Below are positions 7,330-8,908 of a DNA stretch of 8,908 bases, piece after piece. This stretch comes from a bacterium (GTDB lineage: Bacteria > Verrucomicrobiota > Verrucomicrobiia > Chthoniobacterales > Terrimicrobiaceae). A program made the translations under genes and the position numbers. The number at the start of each line of letters is the position of its first letter. The stretch's first letter is position 1. The notes beneath the pieces were generated by a model, which saw nothing but the letters and a program-made list of their open reading frames with translations, searched no databases and was not told where the DNA came from. The stretch spans positions 1 through 8,908 of the forward strand of contig RFZT01000085.1 in assembly GCA_009920585.1 (NCBI GenBank). Direction: 5' to 3'.

Positions 7330-7719
7330 CTACGAAGTAGCGACACGAGGCGTCTGAACAATCACCCTTTGAGTGGGATTCTGTTCGTCATCGAGTTCTT
7401 CGCCGGATTGCATTGAGAGGAGATGCTCTTCAAATAAAGCCGCCGCTTGGGCTAGATCGCATCGATCGCTCTCATTCACCAACTCTAACCGCTCATTAAA
7501 ATCACGGAAGTCCACCCGCACTTTGCCTTGGGTGAGGATTTGAACAACGATGCCAAGCGCTTGAGAATTGGAATACCCGAGCTTCAGCATGTATTCGTCA
7601 ACTTTTACCGACAGCGGCTTATACAGACTATCTCTGGCTTGCATGGCCCCTCCCTCATTTTCGAGTTTGGTTTCTTTGATAGTGATCTCAGACGTCCGGG
7701 GGGCAGCCTTACTTGACAT
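7330..7719 (-). CDS. Small protein of unknown family, tandem paralog A
   Basis: A 129-residue protein that I do not recognise. It shares its whole plan with the next gene upstream on the same strand (7876-8274): an N-terminal strand EITIKETK (11-18); a variable linker; a conserved core at residues 32-80 that aligns without gaps (LYK..S.K.DEY.LKLGYSNSQ.LGI.VQILTQGKVRVDFR), about 39 of 49 positions identical; and a C-terminal QRVIVQTPR (117-125). The pattern suggests two exposed beta-strand tails on a small helical core, possibly a dimeric or adaptor protein; this is inference. There is no signal peptide, membrane segment or recognised catalytic motif. No Shine-Dalgarno precedes the ATG; a -10-like hexamer lies 8 bp upstream. 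Divergence at synonymous positions in the core argues for an old duplication under purifying selection. Confidence 0.7.
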   Translation of the reverse strand: MSSKAAPRTSEITIKETKLENEGGAMQARDSLYKPLSVKVDEYMLKLGYSNSQALGIVVQILTQGKVRVDFRDFNERLELVNESDRCDLAQAAALFEEHLLSMQSGEELDDEQNPTQRVIVQTPRVATS

Positions 7720-7727
7720 ACGATTTC

Positions 7728-7754
7728 AAGATAGCAAATGCCCCATTAAATCAA
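7728..7754 (-). promoter_or_regulatory. Candidate promoter for tandem paralog A, close to its start codon
   Basis: On the - strand, TATCTT (complement of 7728-7733) lies 8 bp before the ATG at 7719, with TTGATT (complement of 7749-7754) 15 bp further upstream. TATCTT fits the TANNNT -10 pattern. If used, it would give an almost leaderless mRNA. The 15-bp spacing is short of optimal, so this is a tentative call. Confidence 0.25.
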
Positions 7755-7875
7755 CGAACTATTTTACGCGATTAGGGCCTCTTTCGCCCTGCCCGATGCC
7801 ATTCACACGATTCCGATAGCGTCGTTCATTCTTTCCAAGCTTCATCCACCCCTCGATTGGCTTCAATCCACAGGG

Positions 7876-8274
7876 CTAATGCCCAGGCCTGTGTGCGCGG
7901 GGGGGCTGAATCACGATTCTCTGCGTCATATTCGACGCAGAAGACTCCGCTGCGGCAGGCTTTTTCATATTGATGATATGTTTGTCAAAAATATCGACCG
8001 CCTCCGTTCGGGTAAACAATTCTCCATCTTCGAAAAGTTGCAACCTCTCGGTATAATTTCGAAAATCAACCCTCACCTTGCCCTGAGTGAGAATCTGAAC
8101 GATGATTCCGAGTGTCTGCGAATTCGAATACCCCAACTTCAGAATGTATTCGTCGATTTTATCAGACAGAGTTTTATACAAATCCCCTTCAGTTTGAGAT
8201 GCGCTGGGATTATTAAAAATTTTGGACTCCTTGATTGTGATATTGGAGGCTGTTTTCACAGGTTTTGGGGTCAT
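7876..8274 (-). CDS. Small protein of unknown family, tandem paralog B
   Basis: A 132-residue protein, paralogous to the gene 156 bp downstream (7330-7719) and in the same orientation. The shared core occupies the same residue numbers (32-80) in both, with LGYSNSQ at 47-53 and QILTQGKVRVDFR at 60-72 fully conserved. The N-terminal strand NITIKESK (11-18) and C-terminal QRIVIQPPR (118-126) also match. Between core and tail the two diverge sharply (FTRTEAVDIFDKHIINMKKP here), which may be where they specialise. The C-terminus is basic and His/Pro-rich (AHRPGH). No signal peptide, membrane helix or known catalytic motif is visible, so it is probably cytoplasmic. TAAACT (complement of 8283-8288) lies 8 bp before the ATG and there is no Shine-Dalgarno. 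The function is unknown. Conservation of both copies argues that both are real genes. Confidence 0.7.
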   Translation of the reverse strand: MTPKPVKTASNITIKESKIFNNPSASQTEGDLYKTLSDKIDEYILKLGYSNSQTLGIIVQILTQGKVRVDFRNYTERLQLFEDGELFTRTEAVDIFDKHIINMKKPAAAESSASNMTQRIVIQPPRAHRPGH

Positions 8275-8339
8275 ACAACTTTAGTTTAACAAAATTCACC
8301 CAAATGCCACCACTTATTTCTCACGGAATCTATGAAGCC

Positions 8340-8366
8340 AAGAGCCCCAAAATCATAGCGGCTCTT
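8340..8366. repeat. Inverted repeat with a 7-bp stem
   Basis: AAGAGCC (8340-8346) is the exact complement of GGCTCTT (8360-8366), with a 13-nt loop. It lies in the non-coding stretch between paralog B and the RNA gene. No T-run follows on either strand, so it is not a typical terminator. Confidence 0.5.
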
Positions 8367-8390
8367 TGAATCTCTGCATCGATTTTTTCT

Positions 8391-8408
8391 TCGGAGTGGC
8401 ACCTCCGA
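8391..8408. repeat. Inverted repeat with a 6-bp stem
   Basis: TCGGAG (8391-8396) is complementary to CTCCGA (8403-8408) around a 6-nt loop. A run of six T lies just 5' of it on the + strand (8383-8388), which is on the wrong side for a + strand terminator. On the - strand the hairpin would be followed by A residues, so no termination role is supported. Confidence 0.5.
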
Positions 8409-8420
8409 CTTTAATGACCT

Positions 8421-8451
8421 CAGCGGATCAAGTCGCTGGATGCTGATCCAG
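8421..8451. repeat. Overlapping, mutually exclusive inverted repeats
   Basis: Three pairings compete in 31 bp. CAGCG (8421-8425) pairs with CGCTG (8434-8438). GGATCA (8425-8430) pairs with TGATCC (8444-8449). CTGGAT (8436-8441) pairs with ATCCAG (8446-8451) around a GCTG loop. Such nested symmetry may mark a recombinase or regulator binding region or an old element end. It lies about 30 bp upstream of the promoter for the structured RNA. Confidence 0.45.
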
Positions 8452-8481
8452 ACTGGGTGGATTTTATGACACATTTCAGGC

Positions 8482-8510
8482 TTGGATTCGTTCCCGTTTT
8501 CTAGTATAAA
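8482..8510 (+). promoter_or_regulatory. Sigma-70-type promoter for the structured RNA
   Basis: TTGGAT (8482-8487) and TATAAA (8505-8510) are separated by exactly 17 bp. The -10 matches consensus at five of six positions and the -35 at three of six. Transcription would start near 8517, just before the palindrome that opens the RNA. The well-spaced hexamers, together with a terminator about 150 bp downstream, are the main reason to treat the stretch between as a transcription unit. Confidence 0.55.
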
Positions 8511-8516
8511 AGTTAG

Positions 8517-8695
8517 TACATCAGGAATTCCTGTGGCCGCGTTAGACGGGTCAGGATGCCAACCGGGGAAGGAGAAAATCCCACGGTGGTTTGCAAATGC
8601 GGAAACGCTAAGCGATGTGCGGGCGACGAGCCCGAACAACAAAATCTCCTCGGACTTTATTGACCGCCGATCCTGATACAGGCCGGCGGTTTTTT
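8517..8695 (+). ncRNA. Putative structured small RNA or RNA leader with pseudoknot
   Basis: An RNA of about 180 nt is bounded by a promoter and an intrinsic terminator and shows ordered pairing. The 12-nt perfect palindrome CAGGAATTCCTG lies near its 5' end (8522-8533). A stem pairs 8562-8568 with 8580-8587 (7 bp, one bulged A at 8583) around an 11-nt loop. The loop bases AGGAGA (8570-8575) are complementary to TCTCCT (8645-8650), giving a likely pseudoknot. Between these, GCG-GAAA-CGC (8599-8608) makes a GNRA tetraloop hairpin, and CGGGC/GCCCG (8620-8624 with 8630-8634) makes a second hairpin with loop GACGA. The only long open frame across it runs antisense, with no start signal. The next gene begins 44 nt beyond the terminator's end, so it may be a regulatory leader of that gene or a free RNA. 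I do not match it to a known RNA family. Confidence 0.55.
8663..8695 (+). terminator. Rho-independent terminator
   Basis: ACCGCCG (8663-8669) pairs perfectly with CGGCGGT (8684-8690). An inner stem CCTG/CAGG (8672-8675 with 8679-8682) closes a 3-nt loop, and six T (8690-8695) follow. This is the clearest intrinsic terminator in the window. It ends 43 nt before the ATG at 8739, so read-through control of that gene (attenuation) is possible. Confidence 0.8.
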
Positions 8696-8723
8696 ATTGC
8701 CCGAGATTCCTGGTGAGAAACCC

Positions 8724-8732
8724 AAAAGGAGA
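8724..8732 (+). promoter_or_regulatory. Strong ribosome binding site of the recombinase-like gene
   Basis: AAAAGGAGA, with core AGGAG at 8727-8731, lies 7 nt before the ATG at 8739. It is the only strong Shine-Dalgarno in the window and fixes this start. Its strength contrasts with the host-like genes, which mostly lack one, and fits a gene that arrived with a mobile element. Confidence 0.75.
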
Positions 8733-8738
8733 CACACC

Positions 8739-8908
8739 ATGAACACACTCGAAACACCATCCATCCGCGTTCTCGCGCACAATCCAGACCACCACCTCTG
8801 GAACAACCACGGCACCTGGTGGTGCCACTACACCGTCCACCTGGCGGACTACACCAAGCGCCGGGTGCGACTGAGCCTCGGCACCCCGAGCGTCGAGCAG
8901 GCCCGCAA
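8739..8908 (+). CDS. N-terminus of a tyrosine-recombinase-like protein (3' truncated by window)
   Basis: The first 57 residues of a protein running off the right edge. The sequence (MNTLETPSIRVLAHNPDHHL, then GTWWCHYTVHL and KRRVRLSLGTPSVEQARK) has the layout of the N-terminal arm-type DNA-binding domain of phage-type integrases: an aromatic strand (WWCHYTVH), a basic strand with Arg-Arg-x-Arg, the SLGT turn, and a helix starting EQAR. The catalytic Arg-His-Arg-Tyr domain lies outside the window, so the family is inferred from fold pattern and recalled similar leaders in PVC genomes. It follows a terminator-ended RNA by 43 nt and has its own Shine-Dalgarno. If it is a recombinase, the attachment site could lie in the inverted-repeat region upstream. 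An unrelated DNA-binding protein remains possible. Confidence 0.5.
   Translation, partial: MNTLETPSIRVLAHNPDHHLWNNHGTWWCHYTVHLADYTKRRVRLSLGTPSVEQAR

Noticed and set aside
7774..7790. Hairpin AGGGC-CTCTTTC-GCCCT between the two small paralogs as a terminator for the upstream gene.
   Set aside because: No run of T (or A on the complement in the right position) follows the stem in either direction.
8541..8547. GTTAGAC, matching the R' half of an integron attC site.
   Set aside because: The only matching partner motif upstream is GTTTAAC at 8284-8290, about 250 nt away, far longer than attC sites, and no cassette structure is visible.
8561..8634. A stretch resembling parts of the cobalamin riboswitch core (GGGGAAGG...AAAATCCCACGGT).
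   Set aside because: The other conserved blocks of that riboswitch (B12 box and the kissing-loop arrangement) are absent and the downstream gene is a recombinase-like protein, not a cobalamin gene.
8286..8642. A 118-codon open frame on the - strand over the region before the recombinase-like gene.
   Set aside because: It runs antisense to a promoter, structured RNA and neighbouring inverted repeats, has no ribosome site, and reads as a low-quality basic/Ser-rich peptide. The stop-free length is better explained by GC-rich RNA sequence.
8482..8695. tmRNA, 6S RNA, SRP RNA or RNase P RNA as the identity of the structured RNA.
   Set aside because: Only short chance strings (TTGGATTCG, GTCAGG) recall tmRNA or SRP; the length, missing 3' CCA or GGAAGGAAGCAGCC core, and lack of RNase P consensus blocks do not fit.

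Overview
The window reads as a stretch of bacterial chromosome with an accessory edge at its right end. The likely source is a member of Verrucomicrobiota or a close PVC relative. This is inferred from the style of the proteins (secreted GSDWC-type thioredoxin, membrane-anchored PA14-like protein, DUF4126 protein, GH1 lipoprotein) and from the near absence of Shine-Dalgarno sequences in front of most genes. No rRNA or other marker fixes the taxonomy.

Left part (1-1162, + strand): the tail of an unidentified gene, then a secreted thioredoxin-like protein and orotate phosphoribosyltransferase (pyrE) separated by 23 bp. Next (1229-3942): a membrane-anchored PA14-like protein on the - strand; a + strand ORF whose last third resembles a transposase C-terminus, probably an insertion-sequence relic; and a secreted protein of unknown function on the - strand. 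The secreted-protein gene is divergent from a GH1 beta-glycosidase lipoprotein gene, with only 25 bp between the two start codons, so the - strand promoter must lie inside the GH1 gene.

Middle part (3968-7285, + strand): GH1 glycosidase, SAICAR synthase (purC), and a DUF4126 membrane protein with an extra soluble C-terminal domain. pyrE and purC are nucleotide-biosynthesis housekeeping genes. They are not adjacent and the window gives no reason to think they are co-regulated.

Right part (7330-8908): two tandem - strand paralogs of about 130 residues from a family I do not recognise, then a non-coding stretch rich in inverted repeats. This leads into what looks like a complete small-RNA unit on the + strand: a promoter (about 8482-8510), a structured and apparently pseudoknotted RNA (about 8517-8695), and an intrinsic terminator. 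A strong ribosome binding site follows 29 nt after the terminator, and then the first 57 codons of a protein resembling the N-terminal arm domain of a tyrosine recombinase, cut off by the window edge. The RNA plus recombinase-like gene is the best candidate here for an undescribed system, either an RNA leader controlling the recombinase or a separate RNA carried by the same mobile element.
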